Source: Banduia mediterranea (GTDB lineage Bacteria > Pseudomonadota > Gammaproteobacteria > Nevskiales > Nevskiaceae). From it: 64,000 nt of DNA. The stretch is from positions 164,148-228,147 of the forward strand of contig NZ_JAVRIC010000003.1 in NCBI RefSeq assembly GCF_031846245.1, read 5' to 3'. Below the pieces are notes generated by a model. The model had not been told where the DNA came from. It did no database searches and saw only the letters and a list, made by a program, of their open reading frames with translations. The stretch's first letter is position 1; each line of letters starts with the position of its first letter. Positions 25,819 to 34,820 of the stretch are shown in pieces. The translations under genes were made by a program, and so were the position numbers.

Positions 25819-27708
25819 TCAAGCCCCCCGATGCGCGGTGGCCGGCGCCGGCGCGCGTCGGCTGCCCTGCGTCGGCTGCGGGCTGGCCACTGTTTCCAGA
25901 TGCGGCGCTCCGACCTGGGAGACGAACTGCCGCAGCAGCGTCTGCTCCGGCGACGTCTGCGGGCCCGGAACCTCCCACAGCTCGCAGACCAGCGCCTCCG
26001 CGGTCAGGTGCGCGAGCGCGTAGCCGTAGGTGCGCCAGTTGAAGTAGCGCAGCTGCGGATTGACCAGGCGCGCGGCGTCCTCGACCAGCACCATGATCGG
26101 CGTCGCCAGTGGCAGGTACACGCGGGCGTAGGTCTCGTAGTCCGCGTACGGCGGCTGCCCGCCGTGGGCCGCCGCGTGGAGCGCGCCAGCCACGACCTCG
26201 ACGCCGCTGGCGCGGCCGATCGCCGAGGGCACGATCTCGACGCCGACCACGCCCAGCGTGCCGCCGCCGTTGACCGGGTTGTACGCCGGCAGGCCGGCGG
26301 TCTCGACCAGGTCGTCGGCGAACCAGCCGTGGCTGTCGCCGGACATGACCAGATTGTCGATGATGCCGTTGTCGCGCAGGAAGCCGTAGAGCTCGTCGCG
26401 TGCCGCCGGATATTCGCCCCAGCCGCTGCTGTACAGCTCGGGGCCGTTGGGGTTCAGGCCCAGCGTCTCGAACAGGCCCGGCAGCGGCGCGGTGAACAGC
26501 AGCAGCTGCGCCATGTTGATCTGGTTGACGATCACGCGCTGCACCGCGCCGCGCTGTTCCTTGGACTCCAGCAGCACGCGCTGCAGCCAGGCGGCCTGCG
26601 ACTCGCCGAGCAGCTTGCCCATTTCGCTGGGCGCTGCGGGATCGCCGTGGCGGCGCAGGTCGATCAGGATCACGTCGGCGAGGTCGCCGTAGGGCAGATA
26701 GCGGTGGAACAGCTCTGCGGCTTCGCGCGCCACGTGGGCGATATTGGTGTCGGGCGACGGTGGCGGGCCGAATTCACCCGAGCCGTCGGGCAGCGGCGGC
26801 CGCGACGGCGTCCACAGCCAGAACACCCGAGCCGCCTCGGCACGGGTGAATTCGATGCCGGTGTCGGGATCGGTGGCCTCGTCGACATCGTGCTGGTCCG
26901 GCATGACGGCGAAGGCGACCGACTGGTGCGCCTCGAGCAGGTCCGGGTCGGCGTAGTACAGCGCGTAGCGGCGGCCGCACTCGTCAGCGTTGCGCCAGTC
27001 GCGGAAGTCGACGTATTCCGGGTCGAAGACATCCTTGCGCGCGCGGTACCACTGCTTGTCGTCGGGGTAGTCGTAGACGTGGTCGCCGGCGTGGCAGAAC
27101 AGGTCGAGGTCGTCGCGCTCGGCGATGCGCGCGTAGGCATGGAAGTCCATCGACCAGTACGAGGAGCAGGCGGCGTGCGCGATGCGCAGCTCGGCCACCG
27201 CGTCGCCCGGCGCCGGCGCGGTACGCGTGCGGCCGGTGATCGAGCGGTGGCCGAGCGCTGCGAAGGCGTAGTAGTAGGTCGTCGCCGAGCGCAGCCCGGC
27301 GACATCGACCTTCACGGTCCAGTCGAGGCCGCGGTCGGTTTTGACCGTGCCGCGGCTGACGATGTCGTTGAGCGCGGGATCGGTGGCGACGAGCCAGTCG
27401 ACCGCAATCTCGGTCAGCCCCTGCGGATCGGCAACGGCCCAGCCGCGCGCGTCCGGCACGGTGACGCGCGTCCACAGGATCACGCGGTCGGCCAGCGGAT
27501 CGCCGGAAGCGACACCGTGGCCGAAGGGCAGCAGCTCGACCGCGGCCGGATAATCCCAGTCCGGCGGCGGCACGAAGTCGACTACGGGCGCGGCGTCGGC
27601 CGGCGCGTCCGCGCTGTCGCCGCAGGCGCTCAGGCCGCCGAGCGCGGCGTAGGCGCCGAGTGCGGTACTGGCGCGGATGAACCCGCGGCGATCGATCGGC
27701 GGACTCAT
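25819..27708 (-). CDS. phoD: PhoD-family alkaline phosphatase/phosphodiesterase, Tat-exported
   Basis: The protein has 629 residues from the ATG at 27708 behind GGAGAAAGCG. The Tat signal is DRRGFIRASTALG with a Cys at the end (LSACGDS). N-terminal PhoD domain: FGHGVASGDPLADRVILWTR. Metal-site motifs: HAACSSYW, CHAGDHVYDYP, PDQHDVDEATD (in place of WDDHExxND) and MSGDSHGWF. PhoD uses Ca2+/Fe3+ to cleave phosphomono- and diesters in the periplasm. The altered DDHE motif may tune specificity. It ends 2 bp before the dead EEP gene and starts 25 bp after the PhoX-like gene, so it is operonic. Confidence 0.9.
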   Translation of the reverse strand: MSPPIDRRGFIRASTALGAYAALGGLSACGDSADAPADAAPVVDFVPPPDWDYPAAVELLPFGHGVASGDPLADRVILWTRVTVPDARGWAVADPQGLTEIAVDWLVATDPALNDIVSRGTVKTDRGLDWTVKVDVAGLRSATTYYYAFAALGHRSITGRTRTAPAPGDAVAELRIAHAACSSYWSMDFHAYARIAERDDLDLFCHAGDHVYDYPDDKQWYRARKDVFDPEYVDFRDWRNADECGRRYALYYADPDLLEAHQSVAFAVMPDQHDVDEATDPDTGIEFTRAEAARVFWLWTPSRPPLPDGSGEFGPPPSPDTNIAHVAREAAELFHRYLPYGDLADVILIDLRRHGDPAAPSEMGKLLGESQAAWLQRVLLESKEQRGAVQRVIVNQINMAQLLLFTAPLPGLFETLGLNPNGPELYSSGWGEYPAARDELYGFLRDNGIIDNLVMSGDSHGWFADDLVETAGLPAYNPVNGGGTLGVVGVEIVPSAIGRASGVEVVAGALHAAAHGGQPPYADYETYARVYLPLATPIMVLVEDAARLVNPQLRYFNWRTYGYALAHLTAEALVCELWEVPGPQTSPEQTLLRQFVSQVGAPHLETVASPQPTQGSRRAPAPATAHRGA

Positions 27709-27733
27709 TTCGCTTTCTCCGTCTGCGCTGCGG

Positions 27734-29038
27734 TCACGCTGCCGTGAACGGTCCGCTGACTTCGTAGGTGATGCCGCCGGAAAGGTGCCCACCACGCTGG
27801 GAGCTGAAGTACAGGCGCGTGCCGTCCGGCGAGAACGCCGGGCCGGTGATTTCCGAGCTGTCCTGGCCGGTGACCTGCAGGATCGGCACGACCGTGCCGT
27901 CCGGCGCGATCGCCGAGATGCGCATGTCGCCGCCGTCCTCGGCGACCACCAGATCGCGTGTCGGGCCATAGACCACGCAGTTGTCGACGCCACGCAGCGG
28001 CGCTTCGTCCCCGCCGTACAACTCGGCCGCGTAGATCAGCTCGATGGTCTGTGCCGCCGCGTCATAGGCCCAGACGCGGTTGCCGGACTTGCAGGTGAAG
28101 TAGACCAGGTCGTCGACGTACCAGATGCCTTCGGAGCCGGCGAACACGGTTGCCTCGGCGATGCGGTTGTTGTTCTGGGGGCGGTCGGGATTGCGCGCGT
28201 CGATCCACTGCACGGCCAGCGGCGGGGAATCGAGCGGGATGTCGCGCGAATCCGCGATGCCGGGCACGACCATGACCTGTAGCACGCCGTCCTGCAGCGC
28301 GGGGCGCGCGGCGTCCGCCGGCCAGTCGGCGGCGCTCGGCACGAAGCGGTAGAACGTCGCGTCGCCGGAGTCCTCGGTCAGGAACAGCTGGCGGCGCACC
28401 GGATCGACCGCGACCGCTTCGTGATCGAAGGTGCCCAGCGCCGGCAGCGCGCGTGCATCCCGGATGCTGCCGAACGGATCGCATTCGTGCACGCGCCCGG
28501 TCGCGATCTCCTCGCAGGACAGCCAGCTGCCCCAGGGCGTCGGGCCGCCGGCGCAGTTGAGGATCGTGCCGGCGAGGATGCGGTAGGCATCGACACGGTT
28601 GCCCTGGGCATCGAAGCGGATCGCGCCGACGCCGCCGGGCACGGACTCGCTGTTCGACACGTAGACCCAGCCGCCGTCGTCGGCCGGAAAGGTCGCGCCG
28701 CCATCGGGAAAGGTGTGCCAGTTGTAGCCGAGCAGCGGGGCGAGCAGGTTGCCGAGCAGATCGGACACCACCGGCAGCCCCGACTCGGCGATGACCCGCG
28801 AGGTGAAGCCCTCCGGCAGCCGGATGCCGTTCGCATCGGGCTCGCGCAGCGCACCGAGCTTCGTCAGCGACGGCGCCAGTACAGTGCCTCCCGGACCGGA
28901 GCCAGAGTCACTGCAACTCCACAGCAGCGGCCCGGTGGCGACGATGCCGGACGTGGCGAGGCTGCGGCACAGGAAGTCGCGGCGGCTGAGGCCGTGCGGG
29001 CTGGGACGCGAAAAGCGGTGCGGCAGGGGGCGAAACAT
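27734..29038 (-). CDS. PhoX-like protein (DUF839), Tat-exported
   Basis: The protein has 434 residues. The Tat motif is SRRDFLCRSLATSG. The DUF839/PhoX core is seen in LNCAGGPTPWGSWLSCEE, LGTFDHEAVAVDP, LFLTEDSGDATFYRFVP and a C-terminal propeller strand GPAFSPDGTRLYFSSQRGG. PhoX is a six-bladed propeller enzyme using Ca2+ and Fe3+ that hydrolyses phosphomonoesters. This member is shorter than the about 600-residue Pseudomonas PhoX and belongs to the smaller DUF839 group, whose activity is less well known. It sits between two PhoD genes with gaps of 25 and 31 bp. Confidence 0.85.
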   Translation of the reverse strand: MFRPLPHRFSRPSPHGLSRRDFLCRSLATSGIVATGPLLWSCSDSGSGPGGTVLAPSLTKLGALREPDANGIRLPEGFTSRVIAESGLPVVSDLLGNLLAPLLGYNWHTFPDGGATFPADDGGWVYVSNSESVPGGVGAIRFDAQGNRVDAYRILAGTILNCAGGPTPWGSWLSCEEIATGRVHECDPFGSIRDARALPALGTFDHEAVAVDPVRRQLFLTEDSGDATFYRFVPSAADWPADAARPALQDGVLQVMVVPGIADSRDIPLDSPPLAVQWIDARNPDRPQNNNRIAEATVFAGSEGIWYVDDLVYFTCKSGNRVWAYDAAAQTIELIYAAELYGGDEAPLRGVDNCVVYGPTRDLVVAEDGGDMRISAIAPDGTVVPILQVTGQDSSEITGPAFSPDGTRLYFSSQRGGHLSGGITYEVSGPFTAA

Positions 29039-29069
29039 TGTGCAACTCCGGCGGTGGGTATGGGGCAGA

Positions 29070-30683
29070 TCAGGGTGCGAGCGGCGGCGCGTCCGGCCGG
29101 GGCGCGCTGGGCGCGTCGACCGCAGTCAGCGGGTTGTGGCCGCCGCCCTCGTCGCCGGCGTCCGGCGTCGCGTAGCCGGCGGCGAAGCGCTCGCCGAATT
29201 CCGGCGTATCGATCGTGTCGACGAACCAGAACTCGCCCTGCGCCCGCGACGACGTGAGATCGAGCAGCACGTAGCCGTGGCTGGCCAGCTCGACGTACTT
29301 GATGTGCGTGTTGAGCAGGCGCACGACGTCGGCGATCGGGTCCAGTTGCGCCGAGTTGCCGCTGGTCACCGAAGGGCAGACGAACTCCGCCCCGACCGAG
29401 CCGACGCCGGTGCGCGGCGTGTAGCTCAGCGGGTTCCCCGGATATTTCGTCAGCTCGCTGGCCCAGGACGTGTGGATGTCACCGGAGAGCACGATGTGGT
29501 TGCGCTGGCCGGCCTGCGCCCACTGGTCGAAGATGCGGTTGCGGTTGGCCGCATAGCCATCCCACTGGTCCGGGTTGCCGGGAATGCCGCCGGAGACCAG
29601 GCCCAGCGTGTTGAGCAGGTGAAGCTGGGCGAACATCGTCTGGTTGCCATAGACGCGCCAGGTGGCGCGGCTTTTCGCGAGCCCGGCGGCGAGCCAAGCC
29701 TCCTGCTCAAGGCCCAGCATGGTCCGCGCCGGGTCCTCGACGATGCCGACGTTGAGCAGGCTCGGCGCCGGCTCGCTGCGGCCGAACAGCCGCGTCTCCA
29801 GCATGACGAGCTCGGCCAGATCGCCGAAGTCGAAGCGGCGGTAGATGCGGGTCAACAGCGACGGATCCGGCGTGCGGATCGGCAGCCACTCGTGGTAGGC
29901 CTGCGTCGCCGCCGCGACACGCAGCAACCAGTCGCCCTCGCTGTCCGGCTGGTGGTTCTCCGCGCCGCCGGACCAGCTGTCGTTGGCCGTCTCGTGATCG
30001 TCCCAGGCGCAGATGAAGGGATGCTGGCGGTGGCACTCCTGCAGGTCCGGGTCGCCGCGGTACTGCGCGTAGCGCGTGCGGTAGTCGGCGAGCGTGACGA
30101 TCTCGTGCGCCGGCTCGTGCGCGCGCCCGAGTTCGCCGTCGCTGCCACTTTCGTAGATGTAGTCGCCCAGGTGCAGCACCGCGTCGAGATCGGCGCGTGC
30201 GGAGACGGCGCGGTAGACGTTGAAGTAGCCGTTGGAGTATTTGGAGCAGGACACGGCCGCCAGCCGCAGGCGGTCGACCGCGCCCACCGGCAGGGTGCGG
30301 GTGCGGCCGACCGGCGAGCGCGCGCCGCCGGACTCGAACTGGTAGTAGTAGGTCGTGCCCGGCGACAGGCCGACCGGATCGACCTTGACTGTGTAGTCGC
30401 GGCCGCCGTCGGTGACGACGCGCTCGTCGATCAGCGCCTGCGTCATCTCCGGATCGGCGGCGACGCGGTAGCGCACGCGCACCGGGCCTTCGACCTCGGG
30501 CGTCACGCGCGTCCACAGGATCACGCGGTCGGCCAGCGGATCGCCGCTGGCGACGCCGTGGCGGAAGGCAACGGCGCCGCCGGCGTCGTCCGGTGCGTCC
30601 GACTCCGCGCAGTGGGTCAACAGCGGCAGCAGGCTGCTGCCCGAAACGAGGCTCAAGCCCCGCAGGAACGTGCGACGGTCCAT
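29070..30683 (-). CDS. phoD: PhoD-family alkaline phosphatase, Tat-exported
   Basis: The protein has 537 residues from the ATG at 30683 (MDRRTFLRGLSLVSG, a Tat signal ending in LLTHC). The start was chosen because the longer open frame upstream is non-coding sequence and an IS scar. All PhoD motifs are present: FRHGVASGDPLADRVILW, AVSCSKYSNGYFNVY, HLGDYIYESG, AWDDHETANDSW and LSGDIHTSW. It differs from the second copy at 25819-27708 in length and in having the canonical DDHE motif. It heads the minus-strand phosphoesterase run. No clear Pho box can be pointed to upstream. Confidence 0.9.
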   Translation of the reverse strand: MDRRTFLRGLSLVSGSSLLPLLTHCAESDAPDDAGGAVAFRHGVASGDPLADRVILWTRVTPEVEGPVRVRYRVAADPEMTQALIDERVVTDGGRDYTVKVDPVGLSPGTTYYYQFESGGARSPVGRTRTLPVGAVDRLRLAAVSCSKYSNGYFNVYRAVSARADLDAVLHLGDYIYESGSDGELGRAHEPAHEIVTLADYRTRYAQYRGDPDLQECHRQHPFICAWDDHETANDSWSGGAENHQPDSEGDWLLRVAAATQAYHEWLPIRTPDPSLLTRIYRRFDFGDLAELVMLETRLFGRSEPAPSLLNVGIVEDPARTMLGLEQEAWLAAGLAKSRATWRVYGNQTMFAQLHLLNTLGLVSGGIPGNPDQWDGYAANRNRIFDQWAQAGQRNHIVLSGDIHTSWASELTKYPGNPLSYTPRTGVGSVGAEFVCPSVTSGNSAQLDPIADVVRLLNTHIKYVELASHGYVLLDLTSSRAQGEFWFVDTIDTPEFGERFAAGYATPDAGDEGGGHNPLTAVDAPSAPRPDAPPLAP

Positions 30684-30773
30684 GAATCCAGCAAGCCCCC
30701 ACCCGACGAAAGACGACAGACGAAAGGCGATATATATCTCGGCGCCGTGACAGGGATGTGAAAGCCCCAAGTC

Positions 30774-31143
30774 GTAATGTCCCGTTCGTGCCAAGTACGA
30801 ATGTCCCGTTCTGGTTTTCGAGGGGTTGGTGATGGACGAAGGGATATTGACGATGAGGGTGAAGGAGCTGGGGCTGACGGTGCGGCAGGTCAAGCGGCTG
30901 CTGGCGCGGCATCGGCAGGACGGCGATGCGGGCGTGGTGTCGCGGCGGCGGGGTGCGCCCGGCAACCGGCGCCTGTCGGCGTCGCTGCCGGCGCGTCGAG
31001 CGCGCCAACCAATAAGACCTCGCAGATCCCCCTCGATCAGCACCGCATGCATTACGTCAAGGGCAAGGTCCGCGTGCACCGCTATCCCGACGGCGCCCTC
31101 GCTCTGCTCCATGGCCCCAGAAAACTTGCTGACTACGACGCCT
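30774..31143 (+). mobile_element. ISNCY-type insertion sequence remnant (internally deleted)
   Basis: Near 30774-30815, two direct copies of a gtaatgtcccgttc / cgaatgtcccgttc unit look like the element's left end. Then VKELGLTVRQVKRLLARHR and VVSRRRGAPGNRRL match the N-terminal HTH of ISNCY transposases. A jump near 31000 leads, in another frame, to MHYVKGKVRVHRYPDG then ALLHGPRKLADYDASG, the C-terminal end of the same family. About 350 central residues including the catalytic region are lost, so it cannot move itself. Confidence 0.72.
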
Positions 31144-31178
31144 CCGGCGGCCTCACCACAACCCTAACCACAATCCAC

Positions 31179-31529
31179 TCACAGGCCGCTGCGTATCAGC
31201 GGGATGGCGCAGGACGTGGCGGCGACCAGCAATGTCCGGATGCGTTCGACGGGTGGCGGCTTGATCGAAACCACGGCAAGGCTGGCGAGGCCGCCGAACA
31301 GAATCGCCCGGCCGGCCCAGGCGGCCTGCGGGGCATCGATTCCGGCACCGCCGAGGATCGGTTTCAGCCAGGTGAAGATCGAGTTGAAACAGCCGTTTCC
31401 GCAGAAAATCAGCGCCAGCAGCGGCAGCTTGCGCGGCAGTTTCAGCAGGGCGCCGACGCTGCGCCAGCCTTCGCCGCCGGCCGTGCTCGGCGCCCGCGGA
31501 TCGGCGGGCAGCAGCAATACGGTCGGCAC
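31179..31529 (-). pseudogene. MFS transporter fragment
   Basis: The frame contains LLKLPRKLPLLALIFCGNGC, FNSIFTWLKPILGGAG and WAGRAILFGGLASLAVV. These are two to three hydrophobic helices with the spacing of a major facilitator transporter's second half. A complete MFS protein needs about 400 residues and 12 helices; here there are about 115 residues. The fragment lies between the ISNCY scar and the FAD oxidoreductase gene, suggesting the element removed the rest. Confidence 0.55.
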
Positions 31530-31548
31530 GGCGAGGGCGCATCCATCA

Positions 31549-32880
31549 TCAGGCGTCTTCGAACAGCGATTGCAGATAGGGGTTCATGAATACGCCGGCG
31601 GGGTCGAGTCGGCGGCGCAAGGCATGAAAGTCGTCCCATCGCGGATACAGGGCGGCCAGCTGCGGGGCTCGCAGCGCGTGCATCTTGCCCCAGTGCGGGC
31701 GGCCGCCATGATTGCGGAAGATTGCCTCGGCGCCGTCGAAATAGGCGCCGTAGTCCATGCCCTGGTACTGGTGGACGGAAATCGCGACAGAATCGCGGCC
31801 GTGAAAGGGGCTCAGCCAGATGTCGTCGCCGCGCACATAGCGGTATTCCACCGGGAAGTGCACGCGAATCGACCGCCGTTCCACGAATTCCGCCAGCTCG
31901 CGCAGGGCGCAGGCGCCGTTTTCGGCCGGCAGTTCGTATTCCATTTCGTTGAAGCGAACCCAGCGCACCGTCGAGAACGCGCGATGTGCATCTGCGACCA
32001 TGCTGCCGGCATCGCCCTTCATCGACCAGGCCATCAGTCGTGACAGCGGCGCGCACCAGTCCGGATTGGCGCGCGCCAGCTTGGAGATCAATCCCAGGGC
32101 ACCGTTCTCGATCACGATTTCGCTGGCAGTGGTCAGCGCAGTGCGCGATTTCGGTTCCTCGCTGAGCTGCATCAGCTTGACGCCGGTCTTGCGGGTGTGT
32201 GGAAACCAGTAGAACTCGAAGTGACGGTGATCCCGTGCCAGCGTGGGCGCCTGATCCAGGCATTCGTCCAGATCCATCGCCAGTTTCTGCAGACGCAGGC
32301 GATAGGCTGGCTGCAACTGCAGCTGCAGTTTGGCGATCACGCCCAGCGCACCCAGGGACACGCGGGCGGCGGCGAACACCTCCGGATTCTCGGTGGCCGA
32401 GCAGTGCAGGCTGCTGCCGTCGGCGAGCACCAGCGTCATGCCGACCACCTGCGTGGAAATCGAGCCGAGCCCCAGGCCGGTGCCGTGGGTGCCGGTCGAT
32501 ACTGCGCCGGCCAGCGCCTGGCGGTTGATGTCGCCGAGATTCTGCATGCCCAGGCCCTGCGCCCGCAGCAGGCCGCCCAGCGGTTTGAGCGAAGTCCCGG
32601 CCCAGACCGTCGCTCGCGTGCCGTCGACCGCTTCCACGCCGCTGAGGCCGGACAGGTCGAGCAGAGTGTCCGAGGTTTCGACCAGTGGCACGAACGAATG
32701 CCCGCTGCCGCAGACGCGCAGCCTGCGGCCGGCCTCGGCGGTCTGCCGCACCACCGACTGCAACTGTTCCAGGCTTTGCGGCCGCGCCTGTCGTTTGGGC
32801 GTGAAGCGCACCCGGCCCGACCAGTTGCGCCAGCGCGCGCGGCTTTCGGATATCAGGGCGGCAGAGTCCTTGCTGTCCAT
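31549..32880 (-). CDS. FAD-linked oxidoreductase, aldonolactone oxidase-like
   Basis: The protein has 443 residues from the ATG at 32880 (MDSKDSAALISES). The FAD PCMH domain is seen in SLEQLQSVVRQTAEAGRRLR, CGSGHSFVPLV and GAVSTGTHGTGLGLG. The C-terminal ALO-type domain ends HWGKMHALRAPQLAALYPRW and DPAGVFMNPYLQSLF, as in gulonolactone/arabinonolactone and alditol oxidases. The segment GSGHS has Gly-Ser before the His, and no covalent-FAD claim is made. It would oxidise a polyol or sugar lactone. It starts 22 bp after the PLP-enzyme stop, so the two likely share a transcript under the TetR gene. Confidence 0.82.
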   Translation of the reverse strand: MDSKDSAALISESRARWRNWSGRVRFTPKRQARPQSLEQLQSVVRQTAEAGRRLRVCGSGHSFVPLVETSDTLLDLSGLSGVEAVDGTRATVWAGTSLKPLGGLLRAQGLGMQNLGDINRQALAGAVSTGTHGTGLGLGSISTQVVGMTLVLADGSSLHCSATENPEVFAAARVSLGALGVIAKLQLQLQPAYRLRLQKLAMDLDECLDQAPTLARDHRHFEFYWFPHTRKTGVKLMQLSEEPKSRTALTTASEIVIENGALGLISKLARANPDWCAPLSRLMAWSMKGDAGSMVADAHRAFSTVRWVRFNEMEYELPAENGACALRELAEFVERRSIRVHFPVEYRYVRGDDIWLSPFHGRDSVAISVHQYQGMDYGAYFDGAEAIFRNHGGRPHWGKMHALRAPQLAALYPRWDDFHALRRRLDPAGVFMNPYLQSLFEDA

Positions 32881-32902
32881 CGTGTCGGGCCCGGGTCGTG
32901 AA

Positions 32903-34105
32903 TCAGAAGAAGCAGCGGCCGGCGCCGCGATAGGTCGGCACCTCATCGACGATGCGACCATCGCGCATCAGCAGCAGATACTTGAAGCGCTCCGCCAGCT
33001 CACCGGCCTTGGCATGCCGGAAGAACACCGGTGCCCCCAGCGGGAGCTTGAGGTCCGGCGGGAACTGGACCGGCGTCTGGACTTCACCGGCCCCCTCCAG
33101 CTCGATCAGCTTGCCGCCAGTCGGCAGAAACGGACGCGGTAGTCGGTCGGCACCCGATGGGCCGGACGCGACGTAACCACCGCCGGCACAGGTGAGCACG
33201 CCCTCGCAGGGAATGCGGGCCGCCGACAGTGCGAAGTACAGCGCCGGTTCGTGGCGGAACTGGCGAAAGTGATCGAACAGCGCCGGTGAATACAGGCCCG
33301 AGCCGGCCGCGGCCTCGGTGACGCAGGGGTCGGCTGCAGTCGATTCCAGGCTGCCGGTACCGCCGCCGTTGACGAATTCCAGATCGTGTCCGGCGGCGCG
33401 CAGGGCCGTGATCACGGATTGACGCCGCTTGTGAATCTCGGCAATCGAACGCCGCTTCATTCGCCGGATCATGGCGTTCTTGATGCGTTTGCCCGGTAGG
33501 TCGTCCTGCAGGCCGGCGATCTGTGCCTCATAGCCCATGACACCGACCAGGCGCACCTTGCCTTCGCTGTTCTCGATATGTCGGGCCAGCTCCAGCGCCT
33601 GTTGCGGGGTGTCGACCGGAGACCGCCGTACACCGAAATGCACCGCCGGAAAACGGCTCGACATGTCGACATCGATCGCCACGTCGAAGCTCACCGAAAA
33701 TCGGCGCGCCGCCGCGACCAGGGCATCGATGTGGGCGGGCTCGTCGATCATCAGCACGATGCGCGCGGGACTTTCGGCGACGGCCGCCAGGTCGACCGGC
33801 TCCACCGTGGGGTAGGCGATCAGCAGATCGTCAAAACCCTGTGTTGCCAGCCAGGCCGCTTCGCGCGCCGAAAAGCACAGCAGCCCGCGGAAACGCTGAT
33901 CCAGCCCCTGTACGAGTCGCATGATCTCGGTGCAGCGTATCGACTTGCTGCCGAGCCGGATCGGCAGCATGCCGGCGCGTGCCAGCATGGTCCGCGCATT
34001 GGTTTCGATCAGATCCAGGTCGGCCACCGCCAGTGGCAGGGGCCGACCCGCGATCGCATCGGCCAGTGCCTCGTAGCGGGCCTGCGGTGCCTGCGCCTGG
34101 TTCAT
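32903..34105 (-). CDS. D-threonine aldolase / D-serine dehydratase-like PLP enzyme
   Basis: The protein has 400 residues. The ATG at 34105 shares its A with the TetR stop (TGATG), so translation is coupled. A fold III (alanine racemase-like) PLP barrel is indicated by PIRLGSKSIRCTEIM, where Lys is the probable Schiff-base residue. The barrel continues with FDVAIDVDMSSRFP, GVMGYEAQIAGL and EFVNGGGTGSLE. The C-terminal DSD1-type metal/dehydratase-like domain ends in RYLLLMRDGRIVDE-like sequence. Relatives cleave beta-hydroxy-D-amino acids or deaminate D-serine. The substrate is not predictable; coupling with an FAD oxidase suggests a short catabolic or detoxification unit. Confidence 0.82.
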   Translation of the reverse strand: MNQAQAPQARYEALADAIAGRPLPLAVADLDLIETNARTMLARAGMLPIRLGSKSIRCTEIMRLVQGLDQRFRGLLCFSAREAAWLATQGFDDLLIAYPTVEPVDLAAVAESPARIVLMIDEPAHIDALVAAARRFSVSFDVAIDVDMSSRFPAVHFGVRRSPVDTPQQALELARHIENSEGKVRLVGVMGYEAQIAGLQDDLPGKRIKNAMIRRMKRRSIAEIHKRRQSVITALRAAGHDLEFVNGGGTGSLESTAADPCVTEAAAGSGLYSPALFDHFRQFRHEPALYFALSAARIPCEGVLTCAGGGYVASGPSGADRLPRPFLPTGGKLIELEGAGEVQTPVQFPPDLKLPLGAPVFFRHAKAGELAERFKYLLLMRDGRIVDEVPTYRGAGRCFF

Positions 34106-34695
34106 CAGTCGACGCTTCCTTCGTCTGTCAGCCTGAGCAGCGCATTGACCAGGCGCGCGCGCTGGGTCGGGGAAAACGGGGACAGCTGCATCAGCTCCAT
34201 CATCCACAGCCCTTCCGTGGCGAGGTGCACCACGGCGGCGCGTTCCAGGCTGAGGCCCTGTGCCAGTTTGGGGAATCGTGCCTGAAAGAACTCGCGTACC
34301 GGCTCCAGCAGCGCCGGATCGTTGGCGACAGCCGCCAGCATCGACGCGGCGACCTGATCATTGCCCAGCGGATTGCCGGTGGATGCGGCGACGTAGGCGC
34401 GCATCTGGCGGCCCGGACCATTGCCGGCCGAATCCGCCACGGCCTGACTACCGGCGATCGAGCGTTCCACCAGGCGTTCCACCATGGCCCGCAACAATGC
34501 GTCCTTGCTGGGAAAGTGGTACATCACGCCGCCTTTGCTGACGGCCGCTTCCTGGGCCACGGCGTCCAGGGTCAGGCGTGCTGCCGAGGCGTGCAGCACC
34601 ACGCGTTCGGCGGCGTCGAGCATGGCTTCGCGCGCACTGGGGCGGCCGCGGCCGTTGGAGGACGGCGCGGCCTTGGAGCTTTGAGTCTGGATCAT
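34105..34695 (-). CDS. TetR family repressor
   Basis: The protein has 196 residues if started at the ATG at 34695; an in-frame start ten codons upstream is also open. The HTH reads LTLDAVAQEAAVSKGGVMYH, preceded by AMLDAAERVVL, typical of TetR_N. The C-terminal part is the TetR_C_11-like helical region. It is the first gene of the unit with the PLP enzyme and the FAD oxidoreductase, and probably represses it. The leader contains ccaactggtcgg, an imperfect dyad 20-30 bp upstream that could be the operator. A divergent AraC gene starts 125 bp away. Confidence 0.87.
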   Translation of the reverse strand: MIQTQSSKAAPSSNGRGRPSAREAMLDAAERVVLHASAARLTLDAVAQEAAVSKGGVMYHFPSKDALLRAMVERLVERSIAGSQAVADSAGNGPGRQMRAYVAASTGNPLGNDQVAASMLAAVANDPALLEPVREFFQARFPKLAQGLSLERAAVVHLATEGLWMMELMQLSPFSPTQRARLVNALLRLTDEGSVD

Positions 34696-34820
34696 ATTTG
34701 ATTTAATGTACCAACTGGTCGGCACACTAAATGCAAGAAAAAAGCCGCGTCAAGACCATTCCCGCCAAGGACACGGATGGAAGGTCTTGAAGACTAAATA
34801 TGTGCAGTACGGGAGGCGTC

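Noticed and set aside
24808..27747. A 979-codon plus-strand open frame opposite the PhoD and phosphatase genes
   Set aside because: The true genes on the minus strand have Tat signals and catalytic motifs. This frame has neither.
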